From assembly GCA_035772405.1 (NCBI GenBank), contig JAYKKM010000005.1:4200501-4264500 (forward strand): a DNA stretch of 64,000 nucleotides. The letters are read 5' to 3'. The stretch is from Chrysogorgia sp. JL179-B06. Taxonomy: Eukaryota; Cnidaria; Anthozoa; Scleralcyonacea; Chrysogorgiidae. Positions 12,090 through 25,726 of this stretch are shown in pieces (positions within the stretch are counted from its first letter, which is position 1; each line of letters begins with the position of its first letter). The translations under genes and the position numbers were made by a program. Below the pieces are notes generated by a model. It was not told where the DNA came from and searched no databases. It saw only the letters and a list, made by a program, of their open reading frames with translations.

Positions 12090-12633
12090 CTTGGGATAAT
12101 TTCTGCATATTTCTGATATTATACACTATAGGTTATTCTTTGGACAGTTTTGTCGTTTTATTTTTATTGCAGTTTTTGTAACGGGTGTTTTTCAATTTCT
12201 TGTAATTAGCTGTATTCCCAAACATTACTTGTGCTTGCTTTCGAATGTTTAGACTTCTCTTGGCTATACATCAGACTTGATGGCGTGTTGCTATTAGCAA
12301 CGAATGCGTTATCACATGAAATACTACCTGCTGCGTATCCGCAATGTACTAGTATAATAATGCATAGTAGGACTAGCCTTTCATTGGTGGCGGTGCCATG
12401 AAGTGTCTATGGGGATGCAGATAAAAAATCACCGTCGTGGCCACCCATCACCCTACTACCTCGATTTACTTCTTATTCTGTTAAAGAATGTGGGTATCAC
12501 TGATCCATTGTAATATGAACTCTTAAAAAATGAAAGCTACTCGATGATATTCAAAAATTGTTGATAAAAGTTTATTTCATTTAAGATTTTAAGATTAGAT
12601 TTTCTTACAAAGAGCGATAGTCTTCCATTTATT

Positions 12634-13978
12634 CTATTTTTTTATGTATACATATGCAACATTTAATTCTTCTTCGATCCATTTCCAGGAAGCCTCTCCT
12701 GTTTTGTAATCACACATTGAGTACAAAACTTTGTGAGAGAACTTCACAGGCTTGCAAAATGTTATGCTGCAGTTGACGCATTTGGCGTAAGGTATCATTC
12801 TTGGAAAGCGTAGGGGTTTGTCATTGATCACCCATTTCCATGGACAGTTGGTTGACAGTTCGTTTAACATGGAGCTTTTCCTGTGAATGGTAGATTTCGT
12901 CGACGACGATTTTTGAACGAAGTCGTAACGTTGCCTATAGGTTTTCAGTATGGGTGGCTCTTGAACGTTTGATGGCGGTAGCTTATAACATGTTTGACCA
13001 GTCGAAAATGGAAATATGATTGGATAGATGATTACAGCAAAGAGCTAAAATAATAAAGAGAAAAGTTAGCTTTTAGTTAACCTTGTAAAAGAGCAGAGAA
13101 TTTTTTCGGAACACAGACATGCACATTTTACATGAAGAAAACATAATTAATGTATTTCATGAAATATTTAAATATATATTTAACAATTATGCCAAGAGTT
13201 CATATACGAGAGCGAGTGGTATAATTGTTTTATAATATAAGACACTGCATGGTATTTACTATAGGTTTTTTTTCGTGTTCTTTTATCAAGCAAATACCTG
13301 ATTTCTTGCTCATTCTCTTCAGCGAAACATTTGGCCAATTTGTTTTTTCATTTCTATGGGTATGAGCTAATAGCTGGACAGTATAAGAACCAAGGAAATG
13401 GCAGAAAAACTCACATCTGGTGAATCATGTCTATATTATAAATGTTTTTATTTCCTGCCTTTGTCGACCTCAGAGACTATTTGATCACCAAAACACCAAA
13501 GCTACGTGAAGCCCCTGTACAGCGGGTACCATCAGGTCCGAAGTTATGTGTTTCTTCTTTAAATATATGTATATGTGTTGCACAGCTTTTTATCATAAAA
13601 AATTATCCGTTGTTAGTGAAATCGGGATCCAAGTGTTAGCGTCCATAAATATTAATAGAAGCAGGGAAAAGGCAACATATCAACAGCATTTTTTAGTCAA
13701 ACGGGAATATTTCACCGGTGTAATGATTGTAGGAGCTTTGAGTTGACAGACCATACAAAGTGAACGATCGTCAAGCTCAAATCATGATTGATTATTACAA
13801 CCTTAAAACAATTAACGACTAGTGTTTAAACATCTTTTAAACGTGAACAATTTTTTAAAACAAATGCAGGATGTCGCTAATAACTACTGTAAACCTATAG
13901 ACAAGTGTAAACACTGACAACTATTTTCTATAGAACACTTACCATACTATTCACAATTTGTTTAATTTCCATTTTCAT
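12634..13978 (-). CDS. IL17-like: IL-17-like secreted cytokine, copy 2 (two exons)
   Basis: Exon 1 is 13,943-13,978 and exon 2 is 12,634-13,044, with the same splice sites, phase and 148-residue length as copy 1. The intron is 898 bases. Compared with copy 1 the core reads VINDKPLRFPRMIPYAKC with NCSITFC, and one Met upstream is changed to Thr (…SSSTKS…). All core Cys, Pro and Trp residues are kept, so the gene looks intact. TATATAAAG lies at 14,061-14,069. Expected to be secreted; function inferred from the fold family only. Confidence 0.76.
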
Positions 13979-16900
13979 ATATTCTTTCTGAGTACTGCTC
14001 ACTTATATAGTTCACTTTAGATGTGTATTTTGTGTTTGAGTCATTTCATAGAGAAACTGACTTTATATACAGCAGGCAATGCAGTGGGTTTGCACCCAAA
14101 TTTATTTTCATTACAATAGAACAATTATAATATTTGGCATCTGCAAGATGTGCTGAAAGCAAGTTGTAGCTGCACCTTCCTGAATCCACCAGTACTCATA
14201 TGCAAATATTAAATATATAACGGAAATTTATATGGCCACCGCGCACTAGAACACCATCCAAACAACAGACCAGCTAGCAATTACAGTACTTTGAAGTAGT
14301 TGATATTAGCCAAACATTTACCTTCTTAACATTTGACGAATTCAATTTGGCAATTTTTAACATGATTAACCGCTTCATACTGAATCAGCTACAATACATG
14401 AGGGTTCTTTATTGGAACGTTTACACAGCGGGGGACGGTAATTGCTTTATCCACGTAAATTATCCAAACAGCGAGGGGCTGACTGTTTCCATGATTTAAT
14501 ATTACGAAATAGATACGATACATGCGGTGTTATCAGTGTATGCGGAACTATGAGGAAGTGACACATCGAAACCCTATCATGTACAAGATCAATTATCTGA
14601 TCATTGCTCTCATTTTGTGATTTGATGTTGTGCGCATGTAGGTGATCAGCGAGAGCCTTCCGTTATATCAAAGCATGTTCCTTGAATATGACTTCCGGAG
14701 TGACTAGACATGCATCGGTTAGCTGAGTGTTTCATGATAGCAACTTTCCATGCAGCACTATCTAATGCTAGTTCCTTACGCAAACCCTTCTTCGGCCAAA
14801 TCTGTTTTCACAACCTTCTTCCATGTCTTCCTAGGTCTCCCTTTCCCCCTTCTTCCACCATATATCTAAATCAATAATCTTGATCCATCTTCTGCATGAC
14901 GTTATCAAACTAAACCAGTCCGCCTACTCCTACCGATAACACTGATGCTAACCAGCTCCAAACGATCTCTTAGCTCCAAATCTATTCCTTTGTGGTGCTT
15001 TTTGTTTTAACCATATGAAGTACATCATTGTATATAGTTCATATAAGATGTATTCAAATCAGCGCCTATTGATTCCATTTTATGATGAGGCTGAAATTAT
15101 TAAATGTTCAATAATTTACAAGAGAATAAACGGGAATAGTCCCGCTTATATTTATGATATGTTTCCACGTAAAATAGACGTACATTCAAGACTTACTATA
15201 GACAGGACATATTAATATTGTCTGCTCGCGCTATAATTGTGAGGATGAAGGTGTAAGTTCATTCACTACGGAATAAAATTTTTAATAATTCTTAACATAT
15301 AGTAATTCTTAGAAATAGTTCTTTTAATCATTTTATTGTAAACAGTATAGTCTGAGGGCTAGTAGTTTATTAGTTTTTATTCTAACTGTCACTTGTCAAC
15401 CCCGTGAAATAAAGTTGTTAATTTATTGCATGGCTAAAGTACATGACGCATTGCATGGCTAAAGTACAACACTAACATGGCAATACATAGGAACATAATG
15501 ATGGAAAGTTATCTCAGTTTGAATCAAAGTCTCGGCTCAACAATCTTCTGTAGGGAGTCCGTTCTTAAGTCTCTCGATTATGGGTGGATGGCATCTAATG
15601 GTTACTCGCTTATAGCGAGTTGCGAGCACGTTCTTGCGATAGTTTATTATATCTATCACTCTTTTAGGTGAATGGAATACCCCAGGCAACAGGCTAGAAG
15701 CCCAATTGATAGGTGTCCGACCAAGGATGACTCATGCATGATATAAGAGGTTAGACATGAATATTTTTGAGAATTGATATTCCCCCGCATATAAGCGCAC
15801 CCTGGATAAAGACGCATGCGCCTTTAAACAATCAAAATCTGCATCGAGTTTGATAGACAGGAACAGAATACCGTACTTTTAATAATTACATGCTTTATAG
15901 ATCTCGGCGCTTTTACCCGGTATTGGCATGGAACTTCAATGCCATTGTTTCTTTTATTCTCGTGGGGTATGGTTAGAGGTGCGCCTTATGCGAATTTTTA
16001 TAGGCGCATGCGCCTCTAAACGACCATTTTGACACCGAAGATTATCGAAAAATCTTGAATTTTCGCTTATAGGCGTATGCGCTTATATGTGGGGGAATAG
16101 GGTACGAAATAATTTTAATGACTATTGATGTTGTTAAGCAAAGCACTAGATTCAAAAAGCATTTGCTACTAAATATTGTGCCGCAGGAACTCGATTTTTA
16201 TAGTCTTTTTCCACGAGGGTGTCCTCTATAGAGGTCCTGAATTGGCCGACCTGATCGTTGAGTCGTTCTACAGAGTCTCTAGAGATATATCGCCGTTGAA
16301 TTTCACAAAATTCCAAGTCTCCATTGTCCCTGATGAATTTATCATAACTCCTCCACAAGTTTAACTTCTAGTTCGGATAAAAATTTATAAATCTACTGAT
16401 CCTGACGAAATACCAAATTATCTCCTTAAATCCTTTGCGCCCTTCCTAAGTAGTCCCATATGCTCTCTTTTTAACTCTTCAATTGTCCAAGGCTTCCGGC
16501 TCCCAGCTGTCTGGAAATGTGTAAATGTCTTACCCTTACCCAAAACAGCCAATCTCCAATTTCAGTGCGGCGGTATCAAGAACTGTTCTACGACATGTAC
16601 TAATTAACCTCGTTCTTCACTGGTTATAGCTGCAACCGATTTAACCCGGCTCAGTTATCAGATCCTGTATGATTGATTTCTCGAAAGCTTGATCACAATA
16701 TCCTGCTCAATAAACTTCGTAACTTAGATGTACCTCCTACTCTGCTCAATTGGTGAGCTCATTTCTTGCAAGGTAGAAACTGGGTCAAATTAAGTAGTCT
16801 TAATTAGTACTCGTGTAAAACAGACCAATTAAAACAACCAATTAAATTTGGTTGTATCAGATTCACAAATTGACCTTTTTTTTTAATGGTTGAAACAGCC

Positions 16901-17931
16901 GAATTTTGTTCGTTGAAACAACCAAAATACGCGGTCATTTTAATCAAGATATTTGGTTATTTTAACCATTCGAATTGGTTATAAATCTGAGACAACCTAC
17001 CAAATCGATTGTTTCAACCAATCTATTTTTACAGTGCGGAAAACAGTCAACGCATGCAGGTGTCCCTCAAGGAACCAAACTTGCAGGTCCTTTGTTCTTT
17101 CTCGTGATGATCAATGATTTGCTAACAAATCTTCCTATGTAAAAGTTTGTAAATGATTGCACCGTATATGAAGTTGTTTCTCGCCCATCTCACTATCTGT
17201 GACTGGACTGAATCTAACAATATGCGTTTAAATGTTAAGAAAACAAAGGAGTTCTGGATATCCTTTTGAAATCTCCTGTAGAACTCGATAATTGTCTTTC
17301 AACAACTCCTCGTTAGATATCGTAGATCATTTCAACTCCATGGATATTATCCGACTACACCTGGAACCCGCTACATGTCGCTGGTACATGTGCTAAAGCT
17401 AGTAAACGTTTATATGCACTCCGACTACTTAAACGAAACGTTATACAAACCCGAGACATCGTTATGGTTTTCTGCTCGTTTCTCGGTAGTTGATATATTT
17501 TTAAAATTCAAGGTGAAGCGCTTTCAACGTAAAAACTGAACTGAATTATTATATTAATTATTATATTATTATAATCTTTATTTATCCACGGTAAATTCAC
17601 CAAGTTTTACAAAATAATAACAATAATTACATAAAAAAATAAATTACAGTCATAGTAAATATGTTCCAAGTATAATCTATTACACAACTATTTTATCACT
17701 AATTTTCATAAATAAACAAGTGATGTTTACAGGTGACATATTGTTTATGGTATCATGCATAAAAAAGTGCTGATGAAAATAATTTTTTCCAGTTTTTTGT
17801 TTTGAGGTATGTTTCGAAAATACTTTCATATTTGTTATTTTTTAAAAACAAAATTGATCAATTTGTTAAAAAATCTTTCACAGAGACTGGGTCCGAATTT
17901 AACTCTGATGACGTCAAGATGTTTGTAAATA

Positions 17932-17957
17932 CAGAGAGAGAGAGAGAGAGAAAGAGA
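17932..17957. repeat. (GA)n microsatellite
   Basis: An AGAGAGAG run expanded in unit 2. The corresponding place in units 1 and 4 has only AGACAGAGAGAGAGC, so this is a copy-specific slippage. Confidence 0.7.
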
Positions 17958-18732
17958 GCGTATTTAAAAAAATATGTCAAGTGATTCGGCAACTAGTGTT
18001 GTGAGGAGGGCCAGCAACGCAATATCTTCTCCTGTGTTTTGTAACTTTCTCACTAATTTCTGCCATCTTTACACTACTTGCAAACACCTTGATGTGTCAA
18101 ACACATCAACAAGTTAACCACTTTTTGGCTGAAATGTTCCTTCTTTTATAGCCTATTTCAGTCGCCTAATAACGTTTTAAAGAATTTGTTCTGTTCAATA
18201 TGTTCTAAACGCATACTGAACATTTGAAAACTGCAACAATAAATTTCGTTTCACAGGCACTTTAAAAAAGTAAAGAAAATTATAGTGCATATGAAGTAAA
18301 AATGAAGTTTGCTTCATTTGAAAGAACTTTTGAAACAATATCTAATTTTATATATCGCCTCGTTTATGAGATATTTAGGTTTGTTTGATATGTAAATGAG
18401 ATAACATGTGACGTCATGTTGGTGACTTTGGATACCATTTTGACTTATTGGAAAATTATGTATATTTTTCGGTTTATTTAACGAAATCACTTGAAATTTT
18501 GCACATGAATGCATCTATTGACAGGACTTAATAGTTTTGGACGAGATATGGAAGATCCTCAGAGACCCGGAGAGGAATCGAAAGTGTAATTACCTTCTGA
18601 TTGCCGTTGTGAGATGCTCTAACACATTGCAGAGCTACCAAGACTGAGATGATGTACAATGATGTACTTTTCAATAGTTTTGCTTAAACTTAGATTAACA
18701 ACATTCAGTCAAAGATTAAAAATTATACTTAA

Positions 18733-19195
18733 AGGGGAAGTTTGTCCAAGAAATATGTTTATCTGATTTGAAAGAAAACTTAAAATGACAAAGTAAGATA
18801 TTTTGCAGTTCTTCGTTTCCTTGCTTCGTTTTTGAGATATTTCAGGTTGATTGATATGTAAATTAAACATCGTGACGTCACTGCGCGATAAGGAGGTTAT
18901 ATATCTTTGCTATTATTGAGCGAAATCACGTGAAATCACTGAACGAAATAATCATGCGTGTGTGTTTCTCCCACAACACCAAATATGATCATTTCGACGT
19001 GATTTCGTTCAATAATAGCAAAGATATATAACCTCCTTACCGCTCAGTGATGTCACGATGTTTAATTTACATATCAATCAACCTGAAATATCTCAAAAAC
19101 GAAGCAAGGAAACGAAGAACAGCAAAATATCTTACTTTGTCATTTTAAGTTTTCTTTCAAATCAGATAAACTTATTTCAAGGACAAACTTCCCCT
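18733..19195. mobile_element. Long-palindrome MITE with TTAA target, private to unit 3
   Basis: The element opens AGGGGAAGTTTGTCC and closes with the inverse, and its two halves are complementary over nearly 200 bases each. TTAA flanks both ends (18,729-18,732 and 19,196-19,199), and units 2 and 5 show the empty site with a single TTAA. TTAA duplication points to piggyBac- or Kolobok-type mobilisation. Diverged relatives lie at about 2,895-3,100 and around the Polinton (34,466-34,637 and 54,877-55,173). Confidence 0.85.
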
Positions 19196-20505
19196 TTAAG
19201 TAAACATTTTAGTAATGATTGTTAACCAATGAAAAGTCAAGAGCACGCAAGATGATTAAGTGTAAGTTTTACCAATAAATTATTTAATACTTTTAACTTA
19301 CTATTATTTTTATGCCGTGCTTGATCACAATTTACATGAATACCTTTTCAGTATTGCGCATTTTCACTAGGTTTGAATAGTTTATTTTTATAAGTAACTT
19401 GATCAACTATGTGAGTTTAGGTAGAAACGGATTTGGCATATGGAATTTATTTGTACTTTAGATTACAATTGATTCCATATATTCTATACAATTTTAAATT
19501 TTCATCCGGTGATATAACCTTATTCAACACTGGCAGGAAGCTTCTTGTGAAGCGTAGGCAGATGCAAAACTGTTAATTACTATAACTGTCTAATTTAAAA
19601 TGGGGTGCTTTGTACGAAGATGCAAATAACGCAAGCGAATAATGAAATTACAAGAAGAGAGACACTCTTCTCTGGTAAAAATGCGTCGAGACCGATCAAC
19701 CCTTTATCACTTTTGTATCTTTAAAATGACATTATTTCTTCTCATCAATCGTTTGGCCAAATGACAACGCTGATACCTCTCGACGCTGAAGTCTCCCAAG
19801 ACTTTTGTGCATTTCGGTTCCATAAATACTAGTTTAAACAACACGTCTAATTCACAGCATGGGATTTTATACACACCTGTGCTTAATATAGCAATAGATA
19901 CTATACTTAGCTTGCACAAGGAAACGATGAGTCGAAAGCAAGATAATATTGCCTTGGGGGATAATTTCTGCATATTTCTGATATTATACACTATAGGTTA
20001 TTCTTTGGACAGTTTTGTCGTTTTATTTTTATTGCAGTTTTTGTAACGGGTGTTTTTCAATCTGTTGTAATTAACTGTATTCCCAAACATTACTTGTGCT
20101 TGCTTTCGAATGTTTAGACTTCTCTTGGCTATACATCAGACTTGATGGCGTGTTGCTATTAGCAACGAATACGTTATCACATTATGAAATACTACCTGCT
20201 GCGTATCCGCAATGTACTAGTATAATAATGCATAGTAGGACTAGCCTTTCATTGGTGGCGGTGCCATGAAGTGTCTATGGGGATGCAGATAAAAAATCAC
20301 CGTCGTGGCCACCCATCATGCACCCTACTACCTCGATTTACTTCTTATTCTGTTAAAGAATGTGGGTATCACTGATCCATTGTAATATGAACTCTTAAAA
20401 AATGAAAGCTACTCGATGATATTCAAAAATTGTTGATAAAAGTTTATTTCATTTAAGATTTTAAGATTAGATTTTCTTACAAAGAGCGATAGTCTTCCAT
20501 TTATT

Positions 20506-23500
20506 CTATTTTTTTATGTATACATATGCAACATTTAATTCTTCTTCGATCCATTTCCAGCACGCCTCTCCTGTTTTGTAATCACACATTGAGTACAAAA
20601 CTTTGTGAGAGAACTTCACAGGCTTGCAAAATGTTATGCTGCAGTTGACGCATTTGGCGTAAGGTATCATTCTTGGAAAGCGTAGGGGTTTGTCATTGAT
20701 CACCCATTTCCATGGACAGTTGGTTGACAGTTCGTTTAACATGGAGCTTTTCCTGTGAATGGTAGATTTCGTCGACGACGATTTTTGAACGAAGTCGTAA
20801 CGTTGCCTGTAGGTTTTCAGTATGGGTGGCTCTTGAACGTTTGATGGCGGTAGCTTATAACATGTTTGACCAGTCGAAAATGGAAATATGATTGGATAGA
20901 TGATTACAGCAAAGAGCTAAAATAATAAAGAGAAAAGTTAGCTTTTAGTTAACCTTGTAAAAGAGCAGAGAATTTTTTCGGAACACAGACATGCACATTT
21001 TACATGAAGAAAACATAATTAATGTATTTCATGAAATATTTAAATATATATTTAACAATTATGCCAAGAGTTCATATACGAGAGCGAGTGGTATAATTGT
21101 TTTATAATATAAGACACTGCATGGTATTTACTATAGGTTTTTTTTCGTGTTCTTTTATCAAGCAAATACCTGATTTCTTGCTCATTCTCTTCAGCAAAAC
21201 ATTTGGCCAATTTGTTTTTTCATTTCTAATGGGTATGAGCTAATAGCTGGACAGTATAAGAACCAGGGCGCTTATAAAGGGCGCTTATATACTGGGCGGT
21301 GCAACGCCTATTGGGAAGCTGATCGACGTGTGATGCGGGGCCTGGTAACGAGAATTGCTATTCACCGGTCAGCGGTTGGTACAATGCTTTATAACATGAA
21401 TCTTTTCCTTAGCAACGATTTGTGCTTGGGTAACTAGGTATAAAGTTATATAAACAGATCTAAATTCCTAAATAAAGCAGTAAAATTAAAATGAAAACGT
21501 AAATATGGCTATAAAAGTGGATGTAGAAGAGATTTTAAATTTGTTTGAGGTCCACAACTCTACAATAACATTCAATATACAACTAGTTGTTCAAGTATTT
21601 CCATTGAAAATTTAATAACATTTTTACAAACTCTGCCAAAAAATGTTTACATAAAACAGACAATTGAGGAAAAACTTATTACAATGGCACTAGGAACAGT
21701 TCTTGATTCCACTGACTCAATTCGGTCTTGTGCAAGAGTTTATTGATTATATCTTAGAGCTGTTTCAAACATGTCTTCATGATGCTGAAAGTTAAACAAA
21801 TCTAAAAAAAAGAGCAGTTGACTTGGAGAAATATTTTGCCAACAAAAGAACCATTGGCAACCATAATATAGCCTTGGAGAAATCATGGGAACAAATTATT
21901 TTCTCTTCTAGTAGCAGCAATGATTCAGAACTGTCTGTCAGTACAACATTACTTCAGGAGATTCTGAAACATTTTTGGTCAACTGGTATTAACATTCCTG
22001 TAAAGAATAAAAAAACAATATACATGCAATCAGAAAAAACAAACTAATGTGATCGAAATTTTAATAAATGGATATAGAGAAGTAGTTCTTCAGCCTGTAA
22101 AGGTAATTTTCCACTATATTCCAGTGGTGTAGGAGATGTCTTAAATAAACCATTGACAATATCTGCAACGGGTTGATCCCAAATGGTTCCCTGGGGCTGG
22201 GGAAGCATCAGTACTCTGGCCAACTGAGTAAGTTTGATAATTCTCTGATAATCTAGGACGCTTGCAGTACAAAGCAGACGAGTCTGAATAGAGGGGGTCT
22301 TGTACCATTGACATCACACAATTTAACAGTAGATAGTTTTGTTTTCTCACAAAATGCACTTGAAATTGAAAATATCGTTTTAGAAATCGTCAACTTGCTC
22401 ACGACACATATTTTTTTCAAATCTTTGCAGTGTTAAACGCAATCATATAAATCGCCATCAGCCATAGATCAATGTTCGATAGAAGGAACATCATTTGTAT
22501 AAGGGGTAGGTTATGTTTTCATATCAAAATGGGAAAATTATCCTCTCCGAAATTCGTTGTTTTTATGAAAACCGAGAAGTGTATCCCTAAGCTATGTCGC
22601 AAGAAAATTTCAGGGTGAAGAAAAGTGTTTAACACACCAAGCGCTCGTTATATCTTTAATATTCGATATTTTGCTAAAAGCATAGAAGTGGGAAACTTAG
22701 TCCTCAGACTTAACATTCATTTAATTTTAACAATCACAAGATTTGGGGCATATAACGACATGACAACAGAGAATCACAAGATACCATAATTATGTATCTT
22801 GTTTGTTTTAGCCGTAATGTTTTAAACATTAAACTCGTGAAGAATAAGCCTTGAAAAGGGACAACTTTCAGCCATGGTAACTCCCAATTAAGAAGTATAC
22901 GATAATAATATTCAACATACCTGAATGTCTTGCTGTAGATTTGAAGAGAACACATGAAGCGCTCGTGGTGAAATTTAGTCTCCATTTAAGTCATCAAAAT
23001 ATCAAGGCTACCTCTACAATAAGTTGCATGTAATGCTCTTTTTAAGTAAAATTCATACTAATACGTTAAAAGAACATCCCTTTTATCTATATTTTAATAA
23101 ACCTTCTTCTCACACAAAACCGTTTGAGAAAAATCAACGATAATTTGTCAGTAACCAAAATGTCGATTTTTTTGCAATCTCGCTAAAAACACGCTCGTGC
23201 CAGTCCCCTTCCGCATCACACGTCGATCAGCGAATTATCTGGCGTTGCACCGCCCAGTATATAAGCGCCCTGATAAGAACCAAGGAAATGGCAGAAAAAC
23301 TCACATCTGGTGAATCATGTCTATATTATAAATGTTTTTATTTCCTGCCTTTGTCGACCTCAGAGACTCCTTGAACACCAAAACACCAAAGCTACGTGAA
23401 GCCTCTGTATACAGCGGGTACCATTACGTCCGAAGTTATGTGTTTCTTCTTTAAATATATGTATATGTGTTGTGCACAGCTTTTTATCATAAAAAATTAT

Positions 23501-24019
23501 CCGTTGTTAGTGAAATCGGGATCCAAGTGTCAATAAATATTAATAGAAGCAGGAAAAGGCAACATATCAACAGCATTTTTTAGTCGAAGGAATATTTCAC
23601 CGGTGTAATGATTGTAGGAGCTTTGAATTGACAGACCATACAAAGTGAACGATCGTCAAGCTCAAATCATGATTGATTATTACAACCTTAAAACAATTAA
23701 CGACTGGTGTTTAAACTTTTAAACGAGAATCTGCATGGACGGGTTAGCTGTTCTTTAGCTATAAACTTTTTTTAAACAAATGCAGGATGTCGCTAATAAC
23801 TACTCATGTAAACCTATAGACAAGTGTAAACTATAGGTGTAGATTCCCATATTTTTCTTAACCCGTTGAAGGTTGTAGTCTGACAGCCGAAAGCTCGTAC
23901 CAATAAAAACTTATATCAATGAACGCTTGTTTTATATCATCATGTTTAAACTTGATATCGGCTCGTATATTTTTTCTACTTACCATACTATTCACAATTT
24001 GTTTAATTTCCATTTTCAT
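20506..24019 (-). CDS. IL17-like: IL-17-like secreted cytokine, copy 3 (intron enlarged by a hAT element)
   Basis: Exon 1 is 23,984-24,019 and exon 2 is 20,506-20,916, with identical splice junctions to copies 1 and 2. Coding sequence is open for 148 residues. It has Cys instead of Trp/Ser two residues before the terminal WKWIEEE block (GEACWKW), adding one cysteine to the knot domain. The intron is 3,067 bases because a 2,009-bp hAT element is inserted at 21,264. The inner TATA-like word is deleted, but TATATAAAG at 24,071-24,079 remains. Probably intact, unless the intron insertion hinders expression. Confidence 0.72.
21264..23272. mobile_element. hAT-type element in the intron of IL-17-like copy 3
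   Basis: Imperfect inverted termini CAGGGCGCTTATA and TATAAGCGCCCTG, each followed by CTGGGCGGTGCAACGCC in inverse orientation and by GCTGATCGACGTGTGATGCG. A perfect 8-bp duplication ATAAGAAC lies at 21,256-21,263 and 23,273-23,280. Copies 1, 2 and 4 show the empty site. The interior has only short frames (for example a 74-residue frame at 21,823-22,047) with no transposase motif, so it is nonautonomous. Confidence 0.9.
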
Positions 24020-25372
24020 ATATTCTTTCTGAGTGTATTTTGTGTTTGAGTCATTTCATAGAGAAACTGACTTTATATACAGCAGGCAATGCAGTGGGTT
24101 TGTACCTAAATTTATTTTCATTACAATAGAACAATTATAATATTTGACATCTGCAAGATGTGCTGAAAGCAAGTTGTAGCTGCACCTTCCTGAATCCACC
24201 AGTACTCATTGCAAATATTAAATATATAACGAAAATTTATATGGCCACCGCGCACTAGAACACCATCCAAACAACAGACCAGCTATAGCAATTACAGTAC
24301 TTTGAAGTAGTTGATATTAGCCAAACATTTACCTTCTTAACATTTGACGAATTCAATTTGGCAATTTTTAACATGATTAACCGCTTCATACCGAATCAGC
24401 TACAATACATGAGGGTTCTTTATTGGAACGTTTACACAGCGGGGGACGGTAATTATCCACGTAAATTATCAAATAGCGAGGGGCTGACTGTTTCCATGAC
24501 TGAATATTACGAAATAGATACGATACATGCGGTGTTATCAGTGTATGCGGAACTATATATGAGGAAGTGACACATCGAAACCCTATCATGTACAAGATCA
24601 ATTCTCTGATCATCACTCTCGTTTTGTGATTTGGTGTTGTGCATGCAGGTGATCAGAGAGAGAGCCTTCCGTTATATCAAAGCATGTTCCTTGAATATGA
24701 CTTCCGGTGTGACTGTGCAGAGGAAGTTAGGAAGTAGACATGCATTGGTTAGCTGAGTGTTACATGATAGCAACTTTCCATATGCAGCATGATCTAATGC
24801 TAGTTCCTTACTCAAACCCTTCTTCCTATAATCTGTTTTCACAACCTGCTCCCATGTCTTCCTAGATCTCCCTTTCCTCCTTCTTTCACCATATATCTAA
24901 ATCAATTATCTTGATCCATGCATCCTCTGCACGTTATGCATGCTTTTACAGTAATTATACACACAGTGAGTACATTTACATATCAAACAAATCTTAATAT
25001 TTCAAGTAGGAGAGTTTATTTCGAACTGAATTTTTCACTGCATAAACACATTAATTCCCCACTGTTCAGTGCAGGTATTTCACACAAAAATTAAACACTT
25101 TGGGCTATTTCGTTATTTAGTTTGATGTCTTATGAAACAATGAAATTCAGAACAACACAAGCTTGATAGTTTAAAGGCTCTCAATTAATGGGTTATCTAT
25201 TTTTTAAGTAAAATAACTAAACACTGCGCTATGAAAGCTTCGAACAGTAAGCGGGCAAGGGTTTGTTGCGTACAAGTATTTCTGGTTTATTGCAGCAAGA
25301 GTACTGAAGGCGTATACTTGATGTTACGTCAAGATAATGGCCAGTATTGATATCTGCTGACCAAGAAAATGG

Positions 25373-25451
25373 TAGTCTGCGAAAGCAGACTCTGTCCTCA
25401 CCCCCCCTACCGCCAGGGGGGGGTGAGGACAGAGTCTGCTTTCGCAGACTA
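25373..25451. repeat. Perfect 35-bp hairpin
   Basis: Arms 25,373-25,407 and 25,417-25,451 are perfect inverses around a 9-base loop. Each arm contains its own smaller hairpin GTCTGC-GAAA-GCAGAC (or its inverse). Strong cruciform potential. No coding or target-duplication evidence. The first flank (AAGAAAATGG) is repeated just beyond the second arm. Confidence 0.85.
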
Positions 25452-25726
25452 AGAAAATGGCGGAGTGTAAAAAGAAACGGTCGGCACTAGAGGCAATCCA
25501 CCGAGGGTCTTTCACCGAGTGGGGACTATAGGACTAGTTAATATATTACCAACTGATTTTGACTGTTTTTAACTGTTTTTAGGAGTACATGATTACAGAT
25601 TAAAGACCAATAATCGGCAATTGTCAAATGCTTTCAGATTACCAATAATGGTAATTCCACAACAGTAAAGTGTAGGATTCTAGAACCCAACACAAAACAA
25701 ATCCTAACCCTAACCCCCCGCCTTAA

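Larger units (their letters stand above)
2891..24945. repeat. Tandem segmental duplication array, units 1-3
   Basis: Near-identical blocks recur in the same orientation: unit 1 about 2,891-10,174, unit 2 about 10,175-18,306, unit 3 about 18,307-24,945 (partial). Landmarks repeat in order: a tRNA-like relic, an IL-17-like gene, LINE pieces, then the next unit. Length differences come largely from insertions private to one copy: a hAT MITE at 11,362 in unit 2, and a TTAA MITE at 18,733 and a hAT element at 21,264 in unit 3. Unit 3 breaks off near 24,945, inside the part that corresponds to about 6,790 of unit 1. Intergenic stretches within the units show nothing else that I can support as a gene. 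Confidence 0.9.

Noticed and set aside
11910..12116. 68-codon frame as a gene
   Set aside because: It lies inside a hAT MITE and reads through its G/C-rich terminus.
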